From positions 1,178,001 to 1,242,000 of the forward strand of contig CAWINY010000007.1 in NCBI GenBank assembly GCA_963837635.1: a DNA stretch of 64,000 nt, in the 5' to 3' direction. Shown here one piece after another: positions 8,793-17,253 of this stretch. The DNA comes from CAWINY01 sp963837635 (lineage in GTDB: Bacteria; Acidobacteriota; Terriglobia; Terriglobales; Acidobacteriaceae). Under the pieces are notes generated by a model, which did no database searches, was not told where the DNA came from, and was given only the letters and a program-made list of their open reading frames with translations. The stretch's first letter is position 1. Each line of letters starts with the position of its first letter. The translations under genes were made by a program, and so were the position numbers.

Positions 8793-9600
8793 ATGCAAGA
8801 CATCATTGATACTGCCCAGAGGCATTGGGTGCTGGCTGAACTGCGCCATCGCCTCTTCGGGCTCAATTGTGGTGTGGTCAAAGAGATGCTGATTGCGCCG
8901 CAAGTCACCACAATTCCGAATGTGCCGGACTACGTGCGCGGCGTATTCAAATTTGCGCGGCAAGATTATCCCCCTTGTGGATGTTCGCAAACGCCTGGCT
9001 ATGCCCTCTGCCCAGGATGAAGTCGAAGAATTCTGTGCGTTGATGGAACAACGTGCCCAGGACCATGAGCGTTGGTTGGAAAAGTTGACCGACTCCGTCA
9101 TGTCAAACCAGAAGATAGACGTAGTCACTGACCCCCATCAGTGTGCCTTCGGGAAATGGTACGACAACTTCAAAACTGACAACGTCGTTGTTTCTGGTTT
9201 TCTCAGAAAGTTCGACGCCCCCCATCAGGCAATCCACGCACTCGCTAGCCAGGCACAGAAAATTGCCCAGGGCGATGTCGAGCAAGCAAAGCAACTAGTC
9301 GAGAACGCCCGGAGCGGTCTGCTAGCCACGCTGTTGCGGCTGTTCGAGGAGTTTCAACAAGTCGTCCGAGAGAGTCACCGAGAGATCGCAGTGGTTCTTA
9401 GTGGTGTTGATTACGCTCTCTGCGTCGATGCTATCGCAGCCGTCGAGCAACTCGCAGATGCGAGCTTTGAACCGCTCGCTCAAAAGGGAGTGGTTCAGTC
9501 GGACACAGTTGTGCGAACAACTGCTCGGCGCAAGAAGGGCAACGAAGTAGTAATGATTCTCGACACAAATGGTTTCTTACCGGCTACCGATTCGCCCTAG
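8793..9600 (+). CDS. CheW-like protein with inserted CZB zinc domain, frameshifted
   Basis: The first frame (from 8793) encodes a CheW start: RLFGLNCGVVKEMLIAP then TTIPNVPDYVRGVFK. It leaves frame in the AAATTT run at about 8949-8954. The second frame resumes as LRGKIIPLVDVRKRL. A chemoreceptor zinc-binding (CZB) domain follows with DHERW, HQCAFGKWYDNF (canonical HxxCxxGxW) and HQAIHA, so all zinc ligands are present. The protein ends with what looks like the second CheW half (VVLSGVDYALCVDAI... VVMILDTNGFL). The CZB thus splits the CheW fold. CheW couples chemoreceptors to CheA and CZB senses zinc or oxidants. No che genes are nearby. The upstream start is uncertain. Confidence 0.75.
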
Positions 9601-9766
9601 AGACGAACCCGGTGTCGAACTCGGGGTCCTCCACGCCGATCCTAAACTCCCCCAAAATCAACGGGTCCGTCATGTACAGGTGCCCGAGCTTCTGCTGCTT
9701 CCTCTTGCTGTACCCCACCCCCGACGGCGACGCCTTGTCAATCAGCGAGTAGATGTAAGCGCCCAC
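9584..9766 (-). CDS. Unrecognised short ORF, possible remnant
   Basis: The minus frame reads GAYIYSLIDKASPSGVGYSK then GHLYMTDPLILGEFRIGVED, and is open upstream of 9766 without an obvious start. The composition looks protein-like but I recognise no family. It overlaps the end of the CheW-CZB gene by 17 bp on the opposite strand. It may be the tail of a decayed gene. Confidence 0.25.
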   Translation of the reverse strand: MGAYIYSLIDKASPSGVGYSKRKQQKLGHLYMTDPLILGEFRIGVEDPEFDTGFVSRANR

Positions 9767-9849
9767 GCCGCTGGCCGTATCGGAAAGGACTGAGTACCGC
9801 GAACTGAGCCCTGCCTTTCTGCTATTCTGGCCCTGTCCCCCTGCGAGAA

Positions 9850-12123
9850 ATGGAAGTAGTTCACATCACGCCCCAGTCAGCCGAGACGCACCTCCCTCCG
9901 CCGCTGGAAGCACCGCCTCCGCGCTGGTTTGGCCGCATCGTCGTGGGCCTGATGGTCCTGGCGGCAGCGCTGATCGGAGCATCGGCGGGCCTGTTGTTCG
10001 TTTATTCCACCGACCTGCCTGAAGTCACGCAACTGGAGCAATACCGGCCCTCGACGGTCACCGATTTGTACGACACGCAAGGGCGAGTCATCGGGTCTTT
10101 TGCCCTGCAGCGGCGGGTCATCGTCGGTTACAACGACTTCCCGAAGGTGCTGCGCGACGCCATCCTCGCCATCGAGGACAAGGACTTCGAGAAGCACTGG
10201 GGCATCAACTTCTGGCGAGTGGTCGGCGCCGCCTACCGCGACCTGGTCAGCGGGCAGCGGGCGCAGGGCGCGTCCACGATAACCATGCAGCTGGCGCGCA
10301 ACCTGTTTCTTACGCCCGACCGCACCTTCCACCGCAAGGTGCAGGAGATCATCCTCTCGATCCAGATCGAGCGGCGCTTCACCAAGCAGCAGATCTTCAC
10401 CATGTACGCCAACCAGATCTTTCTCGGCCATGGCGTGTACGGCTTCGAAGCGGGCGCGGAATTCTACTTCAATAAAAAGGCCAAGAACCTGACGCTGGAG
10501 GAAGCCGCCGTTCTGGCCGGGCTGCCCAAGGCGCCCAACTACTATTCGCCGATCAACAGCCCCGAGCGCTCGCTGCGCCGCCGCAACCTGGTACTGAACG
10601 CCATGATGGAGGACGGACGCATCACCGCCGAGCAGGCGAACCACGCCAAAGAGCAGCCCACCCGGCTCAACGTGCAGGGCGATCCCAACTCGCTGGCGCC
10701 CTATTACGTGGAGGAGGTCCGCCGCTATCTGGAGAAGAAGTACGGCAGCGACGAGGTTCACCAGGGCGGGCTGAAGGTTTATGTCTCGCTGGACATGGAT
10801 ATGCAGGAGGCGGCGAATCGCGCCGTGCTCGATGGACTGGCCGCTTATGAGCGCCGCCATGGCTGGAAGGGAAGCCTGCCCAACGTGCTCGCCGCCGGCG
10901 ATTCGCTGGAAAGTTACCAGCATCCCGACTGGACCAAGGTCATCCAGCCCGGCAGCTATGTTCATGCGCTGGTGACGTCGGTTTCGAGCGGTGCGGGGGA
11001 AATCAAATTCGGTCGCTATAGCGCTTCTCTTCTCCCCGCCGACATGCAATGGGTGCTTGGCCCGAAAACCGAGCACCGCAAGGTGGGCGATATGTTGGCC
11101 CCGGGCGACCTGGTTTATGTGAAGATCGTCAGCCTTGGCGCGGACGGCAGCTCGCGGGTCTCGCTGGAGCAGGACTCCGGAGCGCAAGGGGCGCTGATCG
11201 CCATCGACAATGCCACCGGCGACATCAAGGCCATGGTCGGCGGGCGCGACTTCGAGGATTCCAAGTTCAACCGTGCCACCCAGGCGCTGCGGCAGGTGGG
11301 GTCTTCTTTCAAGCCCTACGTTTACACCACGGCCATCGACCAGGGCTCCACGCCGGACGATGTGATCCTCGACGCGCCGGTGACCTTCCAGACCGCATCG
11401 GGTCCTTACAGCCCGCACAATTACGACGGCAAGTTCGAGGGCAACATCACCCTGCGCCGTGCGCTGGCGCAATCGCGCAACATTCCAGCATTGAAACTCA
11501 CGGCCCGCTACGGGGTGAGGAGCGTCATCGAATACACTCGCCGCTTCGGCATCACCACCGACCTGCCGCCGGTGTTGCCGCTGGCGCTGGGCGCCGGCGA
11601 CATGCTGCTCATCGAGCACACGGCCGCCTTTACCACCTTCCCAAACGACGGTGTACGGGTCGTCCCACGATACATTCGCAAAGTGACCGACTACGACGGC
11701 CGCGCGCTGGAGGAGAACTATCCCGAAGTTCGCGACGTCATCAGCCCGCGCACCGCGCGCATCATGACCTCCATGCTGAGTGAAGTGGTCCAGCACGGCA
11801 CCGCGATCCGGGCCAGCAAGCTGAAGCATCCGCTTGCCGGCAAAACCGGCACCACCAACGAGTTCGGCGACGCCTGGTTCATCGGCTTCTCGCCCTCGGT
11901 CACCTGCGGCGTGTGGATGGGTTTTGACGACAAGTCCCGCACCTTGGGCGAAAAAGAGACGGGCGCGCAGGCCGCGCTGCCCATCTGGATCGACTTCATG
12001 ACGCCCGTCATTGCCGCGCACCCGGATGAACAGTTTCAGGCAGCTCCCGAGATGCCGAAGCTAGCGAGCCAGCCGAAGGTGGATCGTCCCGACTTCGCCG
12101 CCGGCGACGCCGAAAGCCACTGA
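9850..12123 (+). CDS. mrcA: Penicillin-binding protein 1A (bifunctional transglycosylase/transpeptidase)
   Basis: A class A PBP of 757 residues that polymerises and cross-links peptidoglycan. It has a cytoplasmic proline-rich head, one membrane anchor at about residues 29-52, and a GT51 transglycosylase with catalytic Glu109 in AILAIEDKDFEKHWG and QGASTITMQLARNLFL. An OB-like linker follows, then the transpeptidase with S485-SFK (nucleophile Ser485), S542-RN and K665-TGT. All catalytic motifs are intact and the length is normal. It is transcribed alone toward tRNA-Met. The start gives a short head typical of the family. Confidence 0.95.
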   Translation: MEVVHITPQSAETHLPPPLEAPPPRWFGRIVVGLMVLAAALIGASAGLLFVYSTDLPEVTQLEQYRPSTVTDLYDTQGRVIGSFALQRRVIVGYNDFPKVLRDAILAIEDKDFEKHWGINFWRVVGAAYRDLVSGQRAQGASTITMQLARNLFLTPDRTFHRKVQEIILSIQIERRFTKQQIFTMYANQIFLGHGVYGFEAGAEFYFNKKAKNLTLEEAAVLAGLPKAPNYYSPINSPERSLRRRNLVLNAMMEDGRITAEQANHAKEQPTRLNVQGDPNSLAPYYVEEVRRYLEKKYGSDEVHQGGLKVYVSLDMDMQEAANRAVLDGLAAYERRHGWKGSLPNVLAAGDSLESYQHPDWTKVIQPGSYVHALVTSVSSGAGEIKFGRYSASLLPADMQWVLGPKTEHRKVGDMLAPGDLVYVKIVSLGADGSSRVSLEQDSGAQGALIAIDNATGDIKAMVGGRDFEDSKFNRATQALRQVGSSFKPYVYTTAIDQGSTPDDVILDAPVTFQTASGPYSPHNYDGKFEGNITLRRALAQSRNIPALKLTARYGVRSVIEYTRRFGITTDLPPVLPLALGAGDMLLIEHTAAFTTFPNDGVRVVPRYIRKVTDYDGRALEENYPEVRDVISPRTARIMTSMLSEVVQHGTAIRASKLKHPLAGKTGTTNEFGDAWFIGFSPSVTCGVWMGFDDKSRTLGEKETGAQAALPIWIDFMTPVIAAHPDEQFQAAPEMPKLASQPKVDRPDFAAGDAESH

Positions 12124-12170
12124 GCCGGTCGCTAGTCGTTTGTCGTTTGTCGTTGGCTGGGTGCCGGGTG

Positions 12171-12202
12171 CCCCACATCTGCCTGCTTTTAGCAGATGTG
12201 GG
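12171..12202. repeat. CCCACATCTGC hairpin, copy 3
   Basis: The hairpin CCCCACATCTGC...GCAGATGTGGG between mrcA and tRNA-Met is followed by a partial second arm (GCCAGATGTGG, 12210-12220). In this position it could end mrcA transcription. Confidence 0.8.
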
Positions 12203-12331
12203 TGGATTTGCCAGATGTGGACCGCCGTTGACACCCGTAACGCGTGGCTCTTAGAATCAGTTCAGCCGGGCGTCCTGAGGCGCGTCATCAGCTCAGCCCG
12301 GCCTTTTTCCTGCCTTGCGGTTTCACACTGT

Positions 12332-12408
12332 GGCGGTGTAGCTCAGGTGGCTAGAGCGAGGGTCTCATAATCCCTAGGTCGCTGGTTCGAGTCCAGCCGC
12401 CGCCACCA
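12332..12408 (+). tRNA. tRNA-Met (CAT), elongator type
   Basis: A 77-nt cloverleaf. The acceptor GGCGGTG pairs with CGCCGCC, the D arm starts GCTCAGGTGG, the anticodon loop is CTCATAA (CAT), the T arm GGTTCGAGTCC, and CCA is encoded. The G1-C72 pair argues for an elongator rather than an initiator tRNA. Ile2 (lysidine-modified CAT) is less likely but cannot be excluded by eye. Confidence 0.95.
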
Positions 12409-12426
12409 CTCAAAAGACGGTGCCGC

Positions 12427-13101
12427 TCATGTTGCGGAAGCGCTTAATTCCTGCGTCTGGGGCTCCTGAATGATCAGGGGAGTATTGCAAACCGCGCAAC
12501 GAGTTTGTCCATACCGATGAACTTTGTAGTTCGAATGACACTTGCAACATTGCACGTCAACGCCAAACGATCGGCGCGTCCATCCGCGTATGATCAGTCC
12601 GGCAAGTCCGATCCCAGCGCAGACCATGGCTCCTGCTCCGGGATTATCTTCATTGAGCAAGGCCCCTGCTCCTGCTGTTAATGCGAGGGTTGGGAGCACG
12701 TGCGAGTCATCGAATGAATCGATGATGTCCCGTAAGTATTTTCGCCATTCTTCTGACATCTCAAACACCGCATGATGATTGAATGATGGAACGATAACGC
12801 CGATGCTCCTAAGCGAGTCTGCAGGCTCAAATACCCATATCGGCTTGTTCCGTGCGACACCGCACTCCCAATTTATCCAATCTCTCGTGTGCTTTAAGGA
12901 TTCAACATTCTTGCTCAATAGCACGAATATGGCGTGTGAAGTGTCAATGTCGTTCTTGATCTTTTCTGCATTCACGCCGGTTGGCAGCTCGGCTTCAAGT
13001 TCTTCCAGATGGGGCTTCACTTTCGTTCCGGCGAATGCCTCCAAGAAGAAGTGAATGATTTCCTTGTCGGTCTTGCTGTGCGAAACAAATATTTGTGCCA
13101 T
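12427..13101 (-). CDS. TIR-domain protein with membrane segment and C-terminal zinc ribbon
   Basis: A 224-residue protein. The N-terminal TIR domain starts MAQIFVSHSKTDKEIIHFF and has DTSHAIFVLLSKN and the segment DWINWECGVA. The Glu there is where NAD-cleaving TIR domains carry their catalytic Glu. A hydrophobic stretch at about residues 138-172 (LALTAGAGALL, AMVCAGIGLAGLII) probably spans the membrane. The tail is a zinc ribbon, CCKCHSNYKVHRYGQTRCAVC. Bacterial TIR proteins often hydrolyse NAD or make nucleotide signals in phage defence. No partner gene is adjacent (tRNA on one side, secreted protein on the other). A standalone membrane TIR effector is plausible but unproven. Confidence 0.85.
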   Translation of the reverse strand: MAQIFVSHSKTDKEIIHFFLEAFAGTKVKPHLEELEAELPTGVNAEKIKNDIDTSHAIFVLLSKNVESLKHTRDWINWECGVARNKPIWVFEPADSLRSIGVIVPSFNHHAVFEMSEEWRKYLRDIIDSFDDSHVLPTLALTAGAGALLNEDNPGAGAMVCAGIGLAGLIIRGWTRRSFGVDVQCCKCHSNYKVHRYGQTRCAVCNTPLIIQEPQTQELSASAT

Positions 13102-13238
13102 GCCGCGCTCTGGCCTCTCCGCCTCTCACAAAAGTAGCACTCCATCCCGGCATAGTCGATGGCTGCCTTAACTGCATCCGTCATTTCCCGGCTGCTTAAG
13201 AAAAGTCGGCATTGCGGCCCGAGTCTCTGGACCCAATA

Positions 13239-13730
13239 TCACTGGCCATTCTCTTCAACGTCCTGGGGAAAGCTCTTGAATTCCACCTGCCGCGAGCGGG
13301 CGCTCGGCTGATCGTCGGGGCCGGTACTCGTTTCCGTCAATGTTCCGCGCAGCACCCAGTAGGCTTCATCGCCCGGTCGCTTCCCCGGGCCGCGGATCAC
13401 GGTGCCGCGAAAAGAGTAGGTCACGCCGTGAACGGCTTCGGTGGTGAACTCGAGCGCGTCACCTTTCAGCGAGGCGCTCTTGAAGAACTGGTCGAGGAAC
13501 GCGCCCTTATCGCTGGGCAGCGTTCCGTAACGCGAGATGAAACCAGTGATCCTGCCGTCGGATTCCTGGGTGACCTGAACGAACTCGCCATCCTGCAGAA
13601 AGGTGTACATGCCGGAGATATCGCGGACGACTTCCACCTCAGGACGCGAATCTTCGCCGCGTTTTGTGGAGCCCCTCTGGGCCGGCGTTAGCGTGGAGGC
13701 GAGTAGCAGGAAAAGGACTAGCAATCTCAT
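13239..13730 (-). CDS. Secreted protein of unknown function
   Basis: A 163-residue protein with a clear signal peptide (MRLLVLFLLLASTLTPAQ). The mature part includes DISGMYTFLQDGEFVQVTQE and GRITGFISRYGTLPSDKGAF, a lipocalin-like or beta-rich pattern seen in small periplasmic proteins. I recognise no family with confidence. It is transcribed leftward, away from the LPS export genes. Confidence 0.7.
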   Translation of the reverse strand: MRLLVLFLLLASTLTPAQRGSTKRGEDSRPEVEVVRDISGMYTFLQDGEFVQVTQESDGRITGFISRYGTLPSDKGAFLDQFFKSASLKGDALEFTTEAVHGVTYSFRGTVIRGPGKRPGDEAYWVLRGTLTETSTGPDDQPSARSRQVEFKSFPQDVEENGQ

Positions 13731-13877
13731 GACTACTCAGGATAAACGAAGCCGGCAACAGAGAGTCGCGATCTCAGTGGCGGTGTGCCGTTAAACCGCT
13801 CTGGCCACTGCTGAGAGCCGCCAGCTGAAAGCTAGAGCTGTTAGCGACTTCGGCTCTCGTTTATAGTTAAAGCATTC

Positions 13878-16208
13878 ATGCCCTCTAGCATCCCGCGACT
13901 GCGCTGGTTGTTTGCCACGGCGGCGATCCTGCTGCTGGGGGTGGTCGCCGGATTCTACTTTTATGGAAGGTACCGGGTCTCGCACCTGGCCGGGAAATCG
14001 ACCATCAAGGCGCTTGGCGTCGAGATCCAGCAGAGCACCGAAGGCTTTTCGCTTTCCAAGTCGGAGAACGGGCGCAATCTGTACACGATCCGGGCCAAGA
14101 ATGCCACCCAGTTCAAGCAAGGCGGCCGCGCCGAGCTGCACGATGTCAACATCGTTGTCTATGGGCGCCAGGGTGACCGCTTCGACCATATCTACGGTGC
14201 CAGTTTCGAGTACGACCCGCAGTCCGGCGACATCATCTCGCAAGGCGTGGTGCATATCGACCTGGAATCGGCGCAGCAGGCCGGCCCGCAGCCGGAAGAC
14301 AGCCCGCCGCAGCAGGCGAAGGACCCGGTTCACATCGAGACGGCCAATCTGGTGTTCAACCAGAAGACCGGCCAGGCCGAAACCAATGGCCGCGTTGACT
14401 TCCGAAATCAGCAGACCTCCGGCTCCGCCATGGGCGCGAGTTACGACTCCAAGGAAAACATGTTGACGCTGACCTCGGAGGTGCACGTCCACAGCGAGGG
14501 CACGCACCCACTCGATTTGGCTGCCCGCCATGGCGTAATCACCAAGAATCCGCGCCAGATCGTTCTCGACGACGCCCTCCTCGACCGCGAGAACGGCACC
14601 ATGCAGGCCAACCAAGCGACAATCTTTTTGCGCAGCGACAACAGCGTAGACCACATCATCGGCGTGGGCGAGGTCCAGATGACCTCCATCAACAAAGGCG
14701 AGCGTTTTGTGGTGCGGGCTCCGCAAGGCCAAGTCAACGCCGAGGGCAAGCACAACGAGATCACCAACGCCCTGCTCTCCGGCGGCGTGACCATGGAGCA
14801 AACCGGCGCACACCCGATGAACGGCCAAGCGGGCCGTGTTCTCCTGGACTTTGCCGATGCCAAGCTGCGCAAGGTGCATGCCACCGATGGCGCCAAGCTG
14901 CTGCAACCGCCGGCATCGCCAACCAGCGCTCCCGTGCGAGCGCCGGGAGCGGCCGGCACGAATGCGAATGCGCAGACGGTGGAGCTCGACGCCGAGACCA
15001 TCGACCTCCGCTTGAGCGGTGAACAGGTGCTGGAGACCGCGGACACTAGCGGCCCCGCCCAGGTTGTCATTCTGAGCGCCGGAAACTCTTCTTCTTCGCG
15101 CCAGACCGCACCTTCGCGCACCGTGGTCACGGCAGGCAAATTCGACGCAACTTTCGCCAATAACCGTATGCAAACGGTGCACGGCGCTCCGAATGCGCGC
15201 ATCGTTTCCAGCACGCCGGGCCAGGCGGACCGGGTCAGCACCAGCCGCCAGATCACCGCTGATTTCGATAACGCGGGCGCGATCAGCAAGCTGGTGCAGC
15301 AGGGAGACTTTGTGTATCACGAGCCGCTGCCCAATCATGGCGAGCGTGCCGCCTGGGCGGAAAAGGCCACCTACGATCCTGCCGATCAGCTTCTGACGCT
15401 GGTGGGCTCGCCGCGCATGGTCGAAGGCAGCATGACCACAACCGCGCGCGCGATCCGCATGTGGCGCGGCTCGGGCGACGCCCAAGCCGATAGCGACGTC
15501 AAGACGACCTACAGCGACTTGAAAGCGCAGCCCAATGGAGCCCTGCTCGCCGGCAGCGATCCCATCCACGTAACCGCGCGCTCCATGACCGCGCGTCGCG
15601 ATACCGGAATGGCGCGCTACACCGGCGATGCCCGTCTCTGGCAGGGTCCCAATATCGTGCAGGCCCCGGTGATTGACTTCAACCGCGATCAGCGAAGCAT
15701 GGCGGCGCAGGGGTCCCCGCAGGTTCCGGTCAGGAACATTCTCGTGCAGCAGCCTGCGAAAGGTCAGCCCAGCCCGGTCACGGTGACCTCCCTGAGGTTG
15801 ACCTATATGGATCTCCAGCGCCTGGCACATTACGAAGGCGGGGTTCTGGTCAAGAGCGCGGATGGCACCATGACCTCCGAACAAGCAGACGTTTACCTGA
15901 AGCCAAGCGCGCCGGGCGCCCCAGCCACCGCTTCGCTTCCGACCGACGGCTCCAGCCAGTTGGACCACATGGTGGCGGAAGGCCAAGTGGTTGTGACCCA
16001 GCCAGCCCGCCGGGCCAATGGACAAAAACTGGTCTACACCGCGGACGACGGGAAGTACGTCCTGACCGGCGGACCGCCCTTGGTCTGGGACGCCGCGAAA
16101 GGCACCACCACCGGCGATTCGTTGACCTTCTGGAACCGCGATGATAGAGTCCTCGTGGAGGGCGGCCAGAACGCCCCGGCAGTCACTAAAACACGAGTTT
16201 CCAAATAG
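13878..16208 (+). CDS. LptC/LptA-like LPS-export periplasmic protein (large fused form)
   Basis: A 776-residue protein with one N-terminal membrane anchor (WLFATAAILLLGVVAGFYFY) and an LptC-like start (EGFSLSKSENGRNLYTIRAKNATQFKQ). Repeated OstA/LptA-type beta-jellyroll segments follow (GEVQMTS, LLDFADAKLRKVHATDGAKL, LRLTYMDLQRLAHYEGGVLVK, VEGGQN). The LptA/C fold forms the periplasmic bridge that carries LPS to the outer membrane. Classical LptC is about 190 and LptA about 185 residues, so this is a lineage-type fusion or expansion. It ends one base before lptB, so the two genes are surely co-transcribed. Function as a combined bridge is inferred. Confidence 0.85.
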   Translation: MPSSIPRLRWLFATAAILLLGVVAGFYFYGRYRVSHLAGKSTIKALGVEIQQSTEGFSLSKSENGRNLYTIRAKNATQFKQGGRAELHDVNIVVYGRQGDRFDHIYGASFEYDPQSGDIISQGVVHIDLESAQQAGPQPEDSPPQQAKDPVHIETANLVFNQKTGQAETNGRVDFRNQQTSGSAMGASYDSKENMLTLTSEVHVHSEGTHPLDLAARHGVITKNPRQIVLDDALLDRENGTMQANQATIFLRSDNSVDHIIGVGEVQMTSINKGERFVVRAPQGQVNAEGKHNEITNALLSGGVTMEQTGAHPMNGQAGRVLLDFADAKLRKVHATDGAKLLQPPASPTSAPVRAPGAAGTNANAQTVELDAETIDLRLSGEQVLETADTSGPAQVVILSAGNSSSSRQTAPSRTVVTAGKFDATFANNRMQTVHGAPNARIVSSTPGQADRVSTSRQITADFDNAGAISKLVQQGDFVYHEPLPNHGERAAWAEKATYDPADQLLTLVGSPRMVEGSMTTTARAIRMWRGSGDAQADSDVKTTYSDLKAQPNGALLAGSDPIHVTARSMTARRDTGMARYTGDARLWQGPNIVQAPVIDFNRDQRSMAAQGSPQVPVRNILVQQPAKGQPSPVTVTSLRLTYMDLQRLAHYEGGVLVKSADGTMTSEQADVYLKPSAPGAPATASLPTDGSSQLDHMVAEGQVVVTQPARRANGQKLVYTADDGKYVLTGGPPLVWDAAKGTTTGDSLTFWNRDDRVLVEGGQNAPAVTKTRVSK

Positions 16209-16937
16209 ATGCAGACCCTGGCGACGGATGAATTAGCGAAATCCTACCGTGGTCGCCGGGTCGTCAACGGCGTCAGCCTCCACCTCAATCAGGGCGAAGT
16301 GGTGGGCCTGCTTGGGCCCAACGGGGCCGGCAAAACTACCACCTTTTACATGATTGTCGGGCTGGCCCCTCCCGACAGCGGCCGCATCCTGCTGGACGGG
16401 GTCGAAATCACCAGCGAGCCCATGTACCTGCGGGCGCGCAGTTTCGGGATCAGCTACCTGCCGCAGGAACCTTCCGTTTTCCGCAAGCTCACGGTGGAAG
16501 AAAATATTCTCGCGGTGTTGGAAGCGCAGGCCATGTCCTGGCACGAGCGCCGCGAGCGTATGGAAAAACTGGTGCAGCAGCTTGGCCTGGGGCAGATTCG
16601 CCATAACCGGGGCTACGCCATCTCCGGCGGCGAGCGGCGCCGGGTCGAGATTGCCCGCTGCCTTTGCATCTCGCCTTCTTTCATCCTGCTGGACGAGCCT
16701 TTCTCGGGGATTGACCCGATTGCAGTCCTCGACCTACAGAAGATTATCTTCAATCTGAAGGCGAGCGGGATCGGGGTGCTGATCACCGACCACAACGTCC
16801 GCGAGACGCTCTCGGTGACCGACCGCGCTTACATCATTAACGAGGGGCGGATCTTCCGGGCAGGGACTCCCGAACAGTTGGGCAGCGATCCAGAGGTAAA
16901 ACGCGTCTATCTAGGCGAAAGCTTTACGCTGGTATAA
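16209..16937 (+). CDS. lptB: LPS export ABC transporter ATP-binding protein LptB
   Basis: A 242-residue ABC ATPase powering LPS extraction by LptFG. Walker A is GLLGPNGAGKTTTFYM, the Q-loop YLPQEPSVFRKLT, the signature ISGGERRRVEIARCL, Walker B FILLDEPFSGIDPIAV and the switch His in ITDHNVRETL. The residues VFRKLTVEENI and the AEG/NEGRIF..GTP tail match LptB closely. Immediately upstream is the LptC/LptA-like gene and downstream rpoN and hpf, the classic lptB-rpoN-hpf order. Confidence 0.97.
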   Translation: MQTLATDELAKSYRGRRVVNGVSLHLNQGEVVGLLGPNGAGKTTTFYMIVGLAPPDSGRILLDGVEITSEPMYLRARSFGISYLPQEPSVFRKLTVEENILAVLEAQAMSWHERRERMEKLVQQLGLGQIRHNRGYAISGGERRRVEIARCLCISPSFILLDEPFSGIDPIAVLDLQKIIFNLKASGIGVLITDHNVRETLSVTDRAYIINEGRIFRAGTPEQLGSDPEVKRVYLGESFTLV

Positions 16938-16942
16938 AACCT

Positions 16943-17115
16943 TTTACCGCAGAGGACGCGGAGAAAACCTCCTTGCCGCGGAGGGCGCAGAGAACGCTGA
17001 GGAAAAGACAAGAAAGGAATCAGAAGTTGAGAACCCGGAAACCAGGAATTGCAAAATTGAAACTTTTTCCCTCTGCGTTCTTCCTCTGCGGTCCTCTGTG
17101 TCCTCTGCGGTGAAA
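16943..17115. repeat. Intergenic inverted repeat before rpoN
   Basis: The lptB-rpoN gap (16938-17253) contains ACCGCAGAGGACGCGGAG at one end and TCCTCTGTGTCCTCTGCGGT at the other, with inner CTCTGCG/CGCAGAG units. These form a loose palindrome. No gene is visible. The rpoN ribosome site GGAGAGAGA is at about 17230. Confidence 0.6.
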
Positions 17116-17253
17116 ATTTTGTCAAGTCTGAAGCGAGAAAATTGTGCACGGGCGTTATCGACCGCTTACGAAAAACAATTCTGGAGCCGCCAAACTGGGT
17201 CGCGTGCTGGTGTAACATAGGCCCATTAGGAGAGAGAGACGGGCCATTCATCC

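Noticed and set aside
9877..12021. A 714-codon minus-strand ORF opposite the PBP1A gene
   Set aside because: Mirror frame of a GC-rich gene; the sense protein has all catalytic motifs, the antisense one has no family features.
13791..16025. A 744-codon minus-strand ORF opposite the LptC/LptA-like gene
   Set aside because: Shadow of codon bias; composition is His/Arg/Gly-rich noise and there is no ribosome site.
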